Part shown: positions 43,912 through 51,939 of the stretch, in pieces
Layout of the letters: each line of letters begins with the position of its first letter
Position numbering within the stretch: the first letter of the stretch is position 1
The notes under the pieces: generated by a model
The model's database searches: none
Told to the model about the DNA's origin: nothing
Seen by the model: only the letters and a program-made list of their open reading frames with translations
Assembly: GCA_007125125.1 (NCBI GenBank)
Contig: SLDT01000135.1
Coordinates: forward strand, 1-54,411
Origin: Gemmatimonadota bacterium
GTDB taxonomy: Bacteria > Gemmatimonadota > Gemmatimonadetes > Longimicrobiales > Gaopeijiaceae
Reading direction: 5' to 3'
Length of the DNA stretch: 54,411 bases
Made by a program: the position numbers and the translations under genes

Positions 43912-43937
43912 GGCGGACGCCTGCTGTGGCGCCCGCC
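43912..43937 (-). terminator. hairpin after the tolC-like gene
   Basis: GGCGG-A-CGCC, loop TGCTGT, GGCG-C-CCGCC: nine paired bases with one internal mismatch, 34 bases after the TolC-like stop. In the minus-strand direction it is followed by a short CTT-rich stretch. This is a likely terminator separating the TolC-like and M28 genes. Confidence 0.5.
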
Positions 43938-43970
43938 TCTTCGCCTCGCGCTCTTCACGCCGTCGGCCGG

Positions 43971-45581
43971 TCAGGGCTGGATCCCCTGAACCCTCTCGAA
44001 CTCGGCAACGGCATTGATGTGGTTGATCACGGCTCGGAGCTCGGAAAGGCGCGCCGAGGTGAGGTTGTCCTGCGCATTCACGACCTGGAAGTTCGTTGAT
44101 GCGCCGACCTGGAACCGGGTGAGTTCCGCCTCGACACTGCGTTCTGCCGCCTCGCGACTGCGCCTTGCGGCGGCGAGCTGGAGAAAGGTGTTCGTGACGG
44201 CCAACCCTGCGTTCGTGACCTCCGTCTCGATCTGGAGTTGCTGACTCTGAAGCGAGAGCTCCGACTGGCGGAGCTGCAGGCGTGCCCGCTCCAGGTTCGC
44301 CCGGGCGGAGCGCATTCCCAGGGGGTAGCTGAAGTTGACCGACACGTTGAAGGTCGGCGTGTCGAAGTTGAGGATCGACTGCAGGCCGTCCATGTACCCC
44401 CCCGTCTCCACGAGCTGGGGCTCACCACCGAGTCCGGAGCGGTCGAAGCGGTTGCCGCCAACCCCCGAGAGGGAGTAGGAGGCGTTGAGGTTCAGGTTCG
44501 GACGGGTGTTCTCCTGCGTGACCTCGAGATTCATTTCCGCAATCTGACGCTGCTTGTCCTGAGCGCGGAGGTCGGGGCGGAACTGCAGGGCCCGGGCAAT
44601 CGCGGCCTCGATGTCGACCTCGGGCTCGACGGGGTCGAGTTCCGGAAGGTCGACCGGGTTGATCGTCTGGGCGAAAATCGCGTCATCGGCTCCGGAGGCG
44701 AGGAGTCGCTTGAAGGCAAGCTCCTGCTGTCGCCACTGGATCTCGGCATTGAGGAGGGCCTGCTCCGCGTTCGCGACCTGAACCTCGGCCTGAGCCAGCT
44801 CCATCTCGACCATCGTCCCCAGCTCGACGCGCACGCGATTGTTCGCGAGGAGCTGCTCGGCCTGGGCGAGGCTTCGGCGCTGGATTTCGATCTGCTCGAT
44901 CTGCGAACGCAGGTTCCAGTAGGCAACCCGGACCTGGTTCGAGAGGTTGTCGGCCTGGTTGCGGAGCTGGACGTCCGTGATCTCCCTCTGGACCTCCTGG
45001 GTCCGCAACTGGTTCCGGGTGTTGTCGATGCGTCGCCCCTGGAGCAGGGGCTGGGAGAAGTTCAGGCTGAAGCTCGAGCTGTAGCTCGGGTTGCGCGTGG
45101 CGAACACGTTGTCCGTGCTCGTGCGAGCGTTGTTGAAGGACGTGCTCAGCGATGCCCCGTACCACGGGAGGGGCTGGGAGACGGAGAAGTTCAGCGTGTT
45201 GCGCTCCGTAGTGGTCCTCGTGCCCCCGTCGAGCTGGCTCGTGGACTGGTTCGTCGCGTTGTTGTAACTGAGGGAGCTGTTGAACGACGGGTCGAAGGCG
45301 GTCTCTGCAATGTCGAGAGTCAATCGCTGGATCTGCGGATTGAGCCGGGCGCTCTGGATGTCGAGGTTGTTCTCGAGCGCGGTCGCGATCGCATCTTCCA
45401 GCGTCATCGAGACGAGAGGCCGGCCTCCTTCGATCGGCGGCGCGGCGGTTCCGACCACGTAGGGGTCGTCCGGCGCGGGCGTTGGCGGCTCCTGAGCAAG
45501 GACGGGCGTGGCGAGCGGGGCAAGCGCCAGGGCGGCCGCTGCGAAGAGCCAGGGGGTGCGTGTATTGGATCGTCTCGTCAT
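43971..45581 (-). CDS. TolC family outer-membrane channel protein
   Basis: A 536-residue TolC/OEP-family protein that forms an outer-membrane and periplasmic tunnel for efflux or type I secretion. It has a signal peptide (residues 1-30, cleavage near PVLAQ), then two OEP repeats rich in long helices, for example LSNQVRVAYWNLRSQIEQIE with IQRRSLAQAEQLLANNRVRV, and LRQSELSLQSQQLQIETEVT. Asn/Ser-rich strands (SFNSSLSYNNATNQSTSQ) are typical. ATG 45581 is preferred over ATG 45599 because the signal peptide starts here and GGAG lies upstream. Its inner-membrane partners are not in the window. It is divergent from the TetR regulator. Confidence 0.88.
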   Translation of the reverse strand: MTRRSNTRTPWLFAAAALALAPLATPVLAQEPPTPAPDDPYVVGTAAPPIEGGRPLVSMTLEDAIATALENNLDIQSARLNPQIQRLTLDIAETAFDPSFNSSLSYNNATNQSTSQLDGGTRTTTERNTLNFSVSQPLPWYGASLSTSFNNARTSTDNVFATRNPSYSSSFSLNFSQPLLQGRRIDNTRNQLRTQEVQREITDVQLRNQADNLSNQVRVAYWNLRSQIEQIEIQRRSLAQAEQLLANNRVRVELGTMVEMELAQAEVQVANAEQALLNAEIQWRQQELAFKRLLASGADDAIFAQTINPVDLPELDPVEPEVDIEAAIARALQFRPDLRAQDKQRQIAEMNLEVTQENTRPNLNLNASYSLSGVGGNRFDRSGLGGEPQLVETGGYMDGLQSILNFDTPTFNVSVNFSYPLGMRSARANLERARLQLRQSELSLQSQQLQIETEVTNAGLAVTNTFLQLAAARRSREAAERSVEAELTRFQVGASTNFQVVNAQDNLTSARLSELRAVINHINAVAEFERVQGIQP

Positions 45582-45917
45582 GCCGTCAACGTTCTCCATC
45601 GAGTCTGAGTGCGTTCAGGGTACGTTCGTGGACCGGGGCCGGGACCAACCATGGACCGACCGTGATGGCGCAAGCTCTCGTGCTGCTTTCGCAAACCGAA
45701 GATACAACAGACGGCCCTGCGGCGCCCGCCCACAATTCGGAAGACGCTGCCCCGAGGGAACCGCGCCGAGGCACACTTGGAAGGCCGCTGCGTCGGGATC
45801 GAGAGCCTGACCTGCTCATTTCCACGTTGATGAGGACCCCCCACGTCCCGATTTCGTTAAGCACTCCGCTGTCGATCCACAGATGCGCACCCGCCCGGAC
45901 TGACTTGCGCGGCAGTC

Positions 45918-45930
45918 TTGACGGTGTCAT
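45918..45930. promoter_or_regulatory. TetR operator-like palindrome, distal copy
   Basis: TTGACGGTGTCAT, an imperfect 13-base palindrome whose arms match the second copy at 45961 closely (TTGAC in both left arms, TGTCA in both right arms). It starts 65 bases before the tetR-like GTG. The copies are 43 bases apart start to start, about four helical turns. Confidence 0.45.
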
Positions 45931-45960
45931 ACTCCCAACCCTCATGAAACCTTGCATGAC

Positions 45961-45973
45961 TTGACACTGTCAA
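45961..45973. promoter_or_regulatory. TetR operator-like palindrome, proximal copy
   Basis: TTGACA-C-TGTCAA, perfect 6-base arms around one base, directly before the AGGAGG of the tetR-like gene. A repressor bound here would block its own transcription or translation start, which is typical of TetR autoregulation. Confidence 0.5.
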
Positions 45974-45982
45974 GGAGGGGGG

Positions 45983-46651
45983 GTGCGCGACAGAATCCTG
46001 GGAATGGCCCTGACACTCTTCAACGATCGGGGAATCGAGTACGTCGGTGTCCGGGAGCTCGCCCGGGAGCTCGGGGTCAAGGGGGGAAACATCACCTACC
46101 ACTTCCCCACGAAGGACGACATCGTCGCCACCCTTGCGGAGGAGTTCTCCGCCACCGCAGCGAAGGGATACTGCGAGAACGAGCCTGCCACCCTTCACGG
46201 ACTGATGCGCGATGTGGAGGCCCGGTTTCGACATGGCTTTCGATACCGGTGCCTCCTGCTGAGTCTCCCCTTCCTGGCCAGGCACAACCGGCGAGCGATG
46301 GAGGCCGGGCTCGATGCCCTTGCGACCGGGGAGCGGCCCCAGCTCGTTCCGGTCCTCGAAGAGTTGCGCCGAGAACGCTTTCTGGATGCTGCCCTCTCCC
46401 AGCGGCAGAAGGAGCGGGCGGCCACGCTCGTGGGCTGGGCCGAGCGGGGGTGGGTCTCGGACGCAGCCGTCCGCTTCGGACAGGACGAACCACGCCGAAG
46501 CGCGGAACACTACCTCCGGATCGTGAGCGATCACCTGCTGGGCCTCTCGACGCCCCGAGGACGCGTCGACCTCCGAAGATTCGAGGGCGAGCTCCGCGCG
46601 GGCTCCTGGCCGGAGATGGATGACGGGCGCGATGCCCCGAACCGAAGCTAA
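45983..46651 (+). CDS. TetR family transcriptional regulator
   Basis: A 222-residue TetR-type regulator. The N-terminal HTH is textbook: RILGMALTLFNDRGIEYVGV, VRELARELGVKGGNITYHF, PTKDDIVATL (residues 3-57). The rest is a helical ligand-binding domain of unknown specificity with a basic patch (RFRHGFRYR). The GTG start at 45983 follows AAGGAGGGGG closely. It is divergent from the tolC-like gene and has two palindromes upstream, so it probably represses itself and perhaps the channel gene; the inducer is unknown. Confidence 0.85.
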   Translation: MRDRILGMALTLFNDRGIEYVGVRELARELGVKGGNITYHFPTKDDIVATLAEEFSATAAKGYCENEPATLHGLMRDVEARFRHGFRYRCLLLSLPFLARHNRRAMEAGLDALATGERPQLVPVLEELRRERFLDAALSQRQKERAATLVGWAERGWVSDAAVRFGQDEPRRSAEHYLRIVSDHLLGLSTPRGRVDLRRFEGELRAGSWPEMDDGRDAPNRS

Positions 46652-46741
46652 CCAACGACCGGATTCCCGCCTCAAAGGATGACACGGCGCGCCGGACCAC
46701 CTCGCTCCGGAACGCACGCGATCCCCTGACAGGATCCCGCC

Positions 46742-48277
46742 ATGTCCCTTGCAGCGCCCTCTGCGTGCGACCGAGAATCCGCGCGCCATCTTCTCCAGCG
46801 AGCGACTTGGGGTCCGCGTTCGGGCGAGATCGACGAGCTTTGTCGGCTCGGGCCCCGGCGCTGGATCGAACGTCAGTTCCTTATGGGCTTGCGAGCCGGC
46901 CCCTCGGCCCCCCGACTTCCCGCCGAGATGGAGCGTCGTCTCGAAGACCATCGCTCCCACGGCCTGGATCCGACGAGGCTGCGAGAGGCCTTCCCCCCCG
47001 GGGACGTGCTGCGAGCTCGCGGCGGCGAACTGTCCCCGACCGAACGTCGGCTGCTCGGGCCCCAGCGCCTGCAACAGGAGGTCGCCGTCCGCCGACTCGT
47101 CCATGCCGCGCATGCCGCGGATCAACTCCGTGATCGCCTCACCGCCTTCTGGAGCGACCACTTCAACGTGAGCCTGCGCAAGGGTCCGAACCGATGGCTC
47201 GTGGGGGACTTCGAGGCAACGGCAATCCGCCCCCATGTGCTCGGGTCCTTCCCGGCGATGCTGCGGGCCGTCGCGATGCACCCGGCGATGCTCGTCTTTC
47301 TCGACAACGTTCAGAACGTTGCGGCCGCGCCCTTTCCCGCTCGCCAGCCGGGAACGGTTCGAGGGGGGGCAAGGCGCACCGTCGTTGCCCCGGACGACCC
47401 CGACAGCGACAGCCGCCCCCGCGCCGGCAACGAGAACTTTGCGCGTGAACTCCTCGAGCTTCACACGCTCGGATTGGATGGAGGCTACACCGAACGCGAT
47501 GTCGAAGAGGTGGCGCGTGTCTTCACGGGGTGGGGGATCGCCCAGGGAGATTCGCTCTCGTTCGCCTTCCGGCCCCGGCTCCACGACTCCCGTCCGAAGC
47601 GCGTCCTCGGCATCGAGCTTGGGGCCGGCCGGGGCATGGATGAGGGCGAGGAGGTCCTCGCCCTCCTGGCCGAGCATCCCTCGACAGCCAGGCACCTCGC
47701 GGGAAAGCTCGTTCGGTACTTCGTGAACGAAGCGGGTGACGGGGCAATGGAGTCCGATCTCGCCGCGACCTTCCTCGAAGGTGGCGGCGACCTCCTGGCC
47801 GTGAGCCGCGCCCTCTTCGAGCATCCCCGATTCGGCTCGCCCGAGAATCGGAGCGCCGTCTTCCGAACGCCGTTCGAGTATGCCGTTGCCGCCCTCCGGG
47901 CCGTCGGGGGCGAGCTCACCGGTCCCGGCGGATTCTCTCCGCCCATCCTGACCTTCCTGCGTTCGTCCGGGAGCCTCCCCTGGCACGAGGACTCCCCCGC
48001 CGGGGTGTCGCGCGGGGTGCACGCATGGTCCGGAGGGGCGCACCTTCTCGAGCGCCTCGCCTTTGCGGAGTCCCTCGCGGGAGGAAGGGTCCAGGGGGTG
48101 TCCCTGCCTCGATCCGTTTCCCGCCGGGGCGCGGTCGGGGGCCCCTTCTTCCGTCTCGAGGAGGTTCTCGAACTGGTCCATCCCGGCGGGGTCCCCCCGA
48201 CCCTCGCCGAGTCCTTGCGCGACCCGGTTCGTCTCGTCACCCTTGGCCTGGGAGGCCCGGCCTTCCAGTGGATGTGA
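46742..48277 (+). CDS. DUF1800 family protein
   Basis: A 511-residue protein of the DUF1800 family. Characteristic segments are HLLQRATWGPRSGEIDEL at the N-terminus, DRLTAFWSDHFNVSLRKGP, AMHPAMLVFLDN, NENFARELLELHTLGLDGGY and YTERDVEEVARVFTGW, with LVRYFVNEAGDG later. DUF1800 genes almost always precede a DUF1501 gene, as here; their biochemical role is unknown. No clear signal peptide is seen at the chosen ATG. The stop overlaps a possible GTG start of the next gene, so the two form one unit. Confidence 0.88.
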   Translation: MSLAAPSACDRESARHLLQRATWGPRSGEIDELCRLGPRRWIERQFLMGLRAGPSAPRLPAEMERRLEDHRSHGLDPTRLREAFPPGDVLRARGGELSPTERRLLGPQRLQQEVAVRRLVHAAHAADQLRDRLTAFWSDHFNVSLRKGPNRWLVGDFEATAIRPHVLGSFPAMLRAVAMHPAMLVFLDNVQNVAAAPFPARQPGTVRGGARRTVVAPDDPDSDSRPRAGNENFARELLELHTLGLDGGYTERDVEEVARVFTGWGIAQGDSLSFAFRPRLHDSRPKRVLGIELGAGRGMDEGEEVLALLAEHPSTARHLAGKLVRYFVNEAGDGAMESDLAATFLEGGGDLLAVSRALFEHPRFGSPENRSAVFRTPFEYAVAALRAVGGELTGPGGFSPPILTFLRSSGSLPWHEDSPAGVSRGVHAWSGGAHLLERLAFAESLAGGRVQGVSLPRSVSRRGAVGGPFFRLEEVLELVHPGGVPPTLAESLRDPVRLVTLGLGGPAFQWM

Positions 48278-48288
48278 GCGCTCACGCA

Positions 48289-49617
48289 ATGCCCTCTTCT
48301 TCCACGCTGCTCAGTCGTCGCGTCTTCGTGCGTTCCGGAGGGCTGGCGCTCCTCGCGCTTGGAGTGCCGCCCGTCTTTCTTCCACGACTCCTGAGGGCGG
48401 CGCCGGCTCCCGAGGGACGTCGACGGACCCTGATCTGCATCTTCCAGCGAGGAGCAGTTGATGGACTCAACATGGTCGTGCCCTGGGGAGAGGAGGCATA
48501 CTATCGGGTTCGTCCGACGATCGCGATTCCTGCCCCCGGCCACCCGGATGGGGCGCTCGACCTCGACGGCTTCTTCGGCTTCCATCCCGCGCTCGCACCC
48601 CTTCACGACCTCTTCCGCAACCGGACGCTGAACGTCGTGCAGGCGGTGGGATCCCCGCACCCAACCCGCTCCCACTTCGAGGCACAGGCCGACATGGAGT
48701 CGGCCCGACCGGGCACGCGAGGGGAGAGAGAGGGATGGCTGAACCGTCTGCTCGCCGAAACCGCGGAAGGGGGGCGGACCCTTGAAGATCCCGTCGCCCA
48801 CGCACGTGACCACGTCACGGGTCAGCTTGGGGTTGGAGCGTCCGCGAGCAACCCTGTCCGCGGCGTGGTCGCAGGTTCGGCTCTTCCGCTCAGCCTGCGG
48901 GGCGGGCATCCCGCCCTGGTTCTGGGGGACCTTCTCGAGGCAGGGGCGGGCGCGGAACCCGGGAGCCTGGAGGAGGACTTCCGCCAGCTCTATGCCTCGG
49001 AGGCGGGGGAGGTGCTTGCTCGATCGGCCGATGAAGCCTTCCGCGCGGTCCGCGTTCTGCGCTCCATCGTTCCGGAGCGATATCGTGCTTCCGGCGAGGC
49101 GAGCTACCCGGACGATCCCTTCGGCCGTTCGCTGCGGCAGATCGCGCAACTCGTGAAGGCTGACGTGGGGGTGGAGGTCGCCTTCGCCGACCTGGGCGGG
49201 TGGGACACGCATCGGGGCCAGGGAGGGTCGGAAGGAGCGATGGCCCAGCGGCTCCACGTATTCGCGCGAGGAATCCGCGCATTGCATGATGACCTGGGAG
49301 CAAGGATGGACGAGGTCGTCGTTCTCACGATGTCCGAGTTCGGACGCACGGTCCGGGAAAACGGGGCGAGGGGCACCGACCATGGCCATGCGAACTCCAT
49401 GCTCGCGATCGGGGGCAGGGTCCGGGGCGGAAGGATTCTGGGCGACTGGCCGGGCCTGGAGCCCGAACTCCTCTTCCGGGGCCGCGACCTCGCGCGAACG
49501 ACGGACTTCCGTGACGTCTTTGCCGAGGTCGTGTCCGCCCACCTGGGCGCCGAGCGACTCGACCGTATCTTCCCGGGACACGATCCCGACCCCGGGGTGT
49601 GGCGCGGCGTCGTCTGA
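48289..49617 (+). CDS. DUF1501 family protein with Tat signal
   Basis: A 442-residue DUF1501 protein (sulfatase/alkaline-phosphatase-like fold). It begins with a twin-arginine signal, SRRVFVRSGGLALLALGVPP, so it should be exported folded to the periplasm. Family motifs: ICIFQRGAVDGLNMVVPWGE, the acidic GGWDTHRGQGG, VLTMSEFGRTVRENGARGTD and DHGHANSMLAIGG. ATG 48289 is given; an in-frame GTG at 48274 that overlaps the DUF1800 stop (GTGA) is equally plausible and adds five residues. It works with DUF1800 by genetic linkage only; no substrate is known. Confidence 0.88.
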   Translation: MPSSSTLLSRRVFVRSGGLALLALGVPPVFLPRLLRAAPAPEGRRRTLICIFQRGAVDGLNMVVPWGEEAYYRVRPTIAIPAPGHPDGALDLDGFFGFHPALAPLHDLFRNRTLNVVQAVGSPHPTRSHFEAQADMESARPGTRGEREGWLNRLLAETAEGGRTLEDPVAHARDHVTGQLGVGASASNPVRGVVAGSALPLSLRGGHPALVLGDLLEAGAGAEPGSLEEDFRQLYASEAGEVLARSADEAFRAVRVLRSIVPERYRASGEASYPDDPFGRSLRQIAQLVKADVGVEVAFADLGGWDTHRGQGGSEGAMAQRLHVFARGIRALHDDLGARMDEVVVLTMSEFGRTVRENGARGTDHGHANSMLAIGGRVRGGRILGDWPGLEPELLFRGRDLARTTDFRDVFAEVVSAHLGAERLDRIFPGHDPDPGVWRGVV

Positions 49618-49635
49618 CGTCCCAGATTGACGGAC

Positions 49636-50637
49636 ATGAATCGAATCGCACGGATTGCCAGCCTGGGACACTACCTCCCTTCTCGCGTGGTCACAAATGA
49701 CGACCTCGCCGCACTCATGAATACCTCGGACGAATGGATCCGGGAGCGTACCGGAATCCAGGAGCGTCGCTTCGTGGACGACGACATGGGGTGCACCGAC
49801 CTCGGGGTCGAGGCTGCCCGCCAGGCGCTCGCCAAGGCAGAATGGGACGTCACGGACGTCGACTTCATCGTCTTCGCGACACTGTCGCCCGACCTCTACT
49901 TTCCCGGGAATGCGGTGCTCCTCCAGGATCGGCTCGGGATGCGCGAGGTCGGGGCCCTCGATATCCGAACGCAGTGCACCGGCTTCGTGTACGGCCTTGC
50001 CACGGCCGACGCCTACATCCGGATGGGGCTCGCGGATCGGGTCCTCGTCGTCGGTGCCGAGGTCCACTCCCGGGGGCTTCGTCTGACAGACGAGGGACGT
50101 GACACGGCCGTGATCTTCGGCGACGGTGCCGGAGCGGCCTGCGTGGAGGTCGCGGACGAGGAGGGCCCCTCGCGCATTCTCTCGCACAGCCTTCATGGTG
50201 AGGGAAAGCATGCCGGTGAACTCTGTATCGTGAAGCCGGGGTCCGCGGACAGCCCGTACGTTTCGGCCGAGCAGATCGAGGCGGGGCTCATGGCTCCCCA
50301 CATGAACGGACGGGAGGTCTTTCGCCACGCGGTCACCCGATTCCCGGAGGCGATCATGGAGGTGCTCGAGGCGGCCGGCCTCGGCCTCGACGACCTGAAG
50401 GTGCTGGTCCCCCACCAGGCAAACCTTCGGATCACGGAGATGGTCGGAAAGAGGCTGGGGCTGGGTCCGGAGCGTGTCATCTCGAACATCGAACGTCGGG
50501 GGAACACGACGGCGGCGAGCATCCCGATCGCATTCAGCGAGGCCGTGGACGAAGGGCGCATCGAGCGTGGCGACCTCGTGTGTCTTGCCGCCTTCGGAGC
50601 CGGGTTCACCTGGGGGGCGAACCTCCTGCGCTACTGA
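49636..50637 (+). CDS. fabH: beta-ketoacyl-ACP synthase III (FabH)
   Basis: A 333-residue thiolase-fold enzyme that condenses acetyl- or branched acyl-CoA with malonyl-ACP to start fatty-acid synthesis. The catalytic triad is complete: Cys114 (RTQCTGFVYG), His260 (VPHQANLRI) and Asn290 (GNTTAASIP). The N-terminus LGHYLPSRVVTNDDLA with the TSDEWIRERTGIQERR signature and the end GAGFTWGANLLRY are typical. ATG 49636 is chosen; a TTG nine bases earlier is the alternative. It is an isolated copy, not beside other fab genes. A role in secondary lipid or polyketide starter supply is possible. Confidence 0.92.
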   Translation: MNRIARIASLGHYLPSRVVTNDDLAALMNTSDEWIRERTGIQERRFVDDDMGCTDLGVEAARQALAKAEWDVTDVDFIVFATLSPDLYFPGNAVLLQDRLGMREVGALDIRTQCTGFVYGLATADAYIRMGLADRVLVVGAEVHSRGLRLTDEGRDTAVIFGDGAGAACVEVADEEGPSRILSHSLHGEGKHAGELCIVKPGSADSPYVSAEQIEAGLMAPHMNGREVFRHAVTRFPEAIMEVLEAAGLGLDDLKVLVPHQANLRITEMVGKRLGLGPERVISNIERRGNTTAASIPIAFSEAVDEGRIERGDLVCLAAFGAGFTWGANLLRY

Positions 50638-50652
50638 GCGTCCTTCGGGATC

Positions 50653-50688
50653 GAGGCCGAACGGTCTCCGTGGAGGGAGTTCGGCCTC
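50653..50688 (+). terminator. strong hairpin after fabH
   Basis: GAGGCCGAAC pairs perfectly with GTTCGGCCTC (10 bases), and CTCC/GGAG inside the loop can extend it. It lies 15 bases after the fabH stop. No T-tract follows, but it is the strongest inverted repeat seen in the window and a good terminator candidate. Confidence 0.55.
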
Positions 50689-50808
50689 CGCAGGGCAGCA
50701 GGGACCTTTCCGAACGCAGCCGGGGTTGACGCGAGAGACGACGCGTCGCGCTCATGGGGAGGGCGACGCACTGGAACCGCGAAGGTGAGCATGAGGGAGG
50801 AGCACACC

Positions 50809-51009
50809 GTGAACGTCGAGAAGGTAGAGGTCAGGGGAATGTCCTGCGGAAGTTGCGTGGCGCGTCTCGAGCGGGTCTTGCAGCGGCTCGACGGCGTCGA
50901 GATCGATCGTGTCGAGGTCGGAGCGGTGTATCTCCCCGGCGAGTCCGCGGCCGGGAGCCGGCCCCGTGTACTCGAAGCGATTCGCACGGCGGGATTCGAA
51001 CCCGCCTGA
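50809..51009 (+). CDS. heavy-metal-associated (HMA) domain peptide
   Basis: A 66-residue single-domain protein: VEKVEVRGMSCGSCVARLER with the CxxC metal site and the ferredoxin-like beta-alpha-beta-beta-alpha-beta pattern of copper chaperones such as CopZ. The later part (VGAVYLPGESAAGSRPRVLE and IRTAGFEPA) ends as HMA domains do. GTG 50809 is chosen since GGGAGGAG stands six bases before it; GTG 50785 and ATG 50791 are in-frame alternatives. No copper ATPase or CopY/CueR regulator is nearby, so its partner is unknown. Confidence 0.75.
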   Translation: MNVEKVEVRGMSCGSCVARLERVLQRLDGVEIDRVEVGAVYLPGESAAGSRPRVLEAIRTAGFEPA

Positions 51010-51066
51010 TTGCGCGGCAGAGCAAGGGAGAGGAGAGATGCTGCGATGCGAACAGGAGGGAGGGAG

Positions 51067-51939
51067 ATGAGACGCCTGACCCGCTGGAACGGGCTGGGCT
51101 GTCTCCTGCTCGCACTGTGCGTCGCCAGCGGTGGGCTTGCAGCCCAGGAACCTCCTCCAACCCTGACCCAGGTGGAGCTCGAGACGGGCAGGCTCGTCCT
51201 TGGCTCCGTCGTCGATCTCGCCGAGGGCACGGCGGTGAGCCAGGCGGTCGTGCGGCTCTTCCTCCTCGAGTCCGAGCGCACATCCCCCTACCGGGAAGGC
51301 CTGACTGACCCGGATGGAAGGTTCCGGCTCGCCTACGTGCCTCCGGGTCGCTACCGCCTGCACATCCAGGCGCTCGGCTACCGGATCCTCTCCGAGGAGG
51401 TGGAGATCCCGAACCTTCAGCCCGTCGAGATCCGGATCGAACTCACCCCCGAAGCGCTCGAGATCGACCCGATCGTCATCACAACCGCCTCGCGTCGCTC
51501 CCTCGAGCGTGAGGGCTTCTTCGAGCGGCGTCGGATGAACCTCGGGCACATCTACATCCGGGACGAGATCCTGGAGCGTGCCGGGAGCAATGTCTCGGAT
51601 GTCCTGCGCCACATCGCGGGGGTGAGCCTTGAGCCGCTGGGCAGGGGCGCCGAGGGGGTGGATGTCCGTTTCCGTGGTGGATGCGTACCGGACATCATCG
51701 TGGATGGAGTCGAAACGATTCCCGGTATTCCCCTCGACCAGCTCGTGGCCCTCCACGAGATCGAAGCGCTTGAAGTGTACCGGGGACCCACCGCGCCCTC
51801 ACGCTTCCGCCCGAATCAGTGCGGCACGATCGTCGTCTGGACGCGAGACCCCGGCGCAGGGGGTGTGGCGTTCAGTTGGACACGCATCGCGGTCGCGGCA
51901 GCACTGGCTCTCATCTCCTATCTGATCACCTCACGCTGA
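51067..51939 (+). CDS. carboxypeptidase-regulatory-like plus TonB-plug protein with C-terminal anchor
   Basis: A 290-residue exported protein: a signal peptide (cleavage near GLAAQ), a regulatory-like beta-sandwich (about residues 40-125; LVLGSVVDLAEGTAVSQAVV, DPDGRFRLAYVPPGRYRL) and a plug-like segment (about 165-262; SNVSDVLRHIAGVSLEPLG, PDIIVDGVETIPGIPLD, ALEVYRGP). Instead of a barrel it ends in a hydrophobic helix, TRIAVAAALALISYLITSR. Cys206 and Cys252 match the cysteine pair of the paralogue at 4700-5503. ATG 51067 follows AGGAGGGAGGGAG; ATG 51046 and TTG 51010 are alternatives. The psd gene overlaps its stop. Confidence 0.65.
   Translation: MRRLTRWNGLGCLLLALCVASGGLAAQEPPPTLTQVELETGRLVLGSVVDLAEGTAVSQAVVRLFLLESERTSPYREGLTDPDGRFRLAYVPPGRYRLHIQALGYRILSEEVEIPNLQPVEIRIELTPEALEIDPIVITTASRRSLEREGFFERRRMNLGHIYIRDEILERAGSNVSDVLRHIAGVSLEPLGRGAEGVDVRFRGGCVPDIIVDGVETIPGIPLDQLVALHEIEALEVYRGPTAPSRFRPNQCGTIVVWTRDPGAGGVAFSWTRIAVAAALALISYLITSR

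Larger units (their letters stand above)
45582..45982. other. intergenic region between tolC-like and tetR-like genes
   Basis: A 401-base divergent spacer, the longest in the window. Apart from the two 13-base palindromes near the TetR start I see no confident gene, RNA or repeat. Short open frames (for example one from about 45665) have no ribosome site and no recognisable protein character. The middle part (45690-45720) is locally richer in A/T and may hold the promoters. Confidence 0.5.

Noticed and set aside
45665-45964. Possible small gene in the tolC/tetR spacer
   Set aside because: No ribosome-binding site, no hydrophobic or folded character, and it overlaps the distal operator-like palindrome.
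47485-50415. Minus-strand open frame over DUF1800, DUF1501 and fabH
   Set aside because: Antisense to three recognised genes; no motifs.
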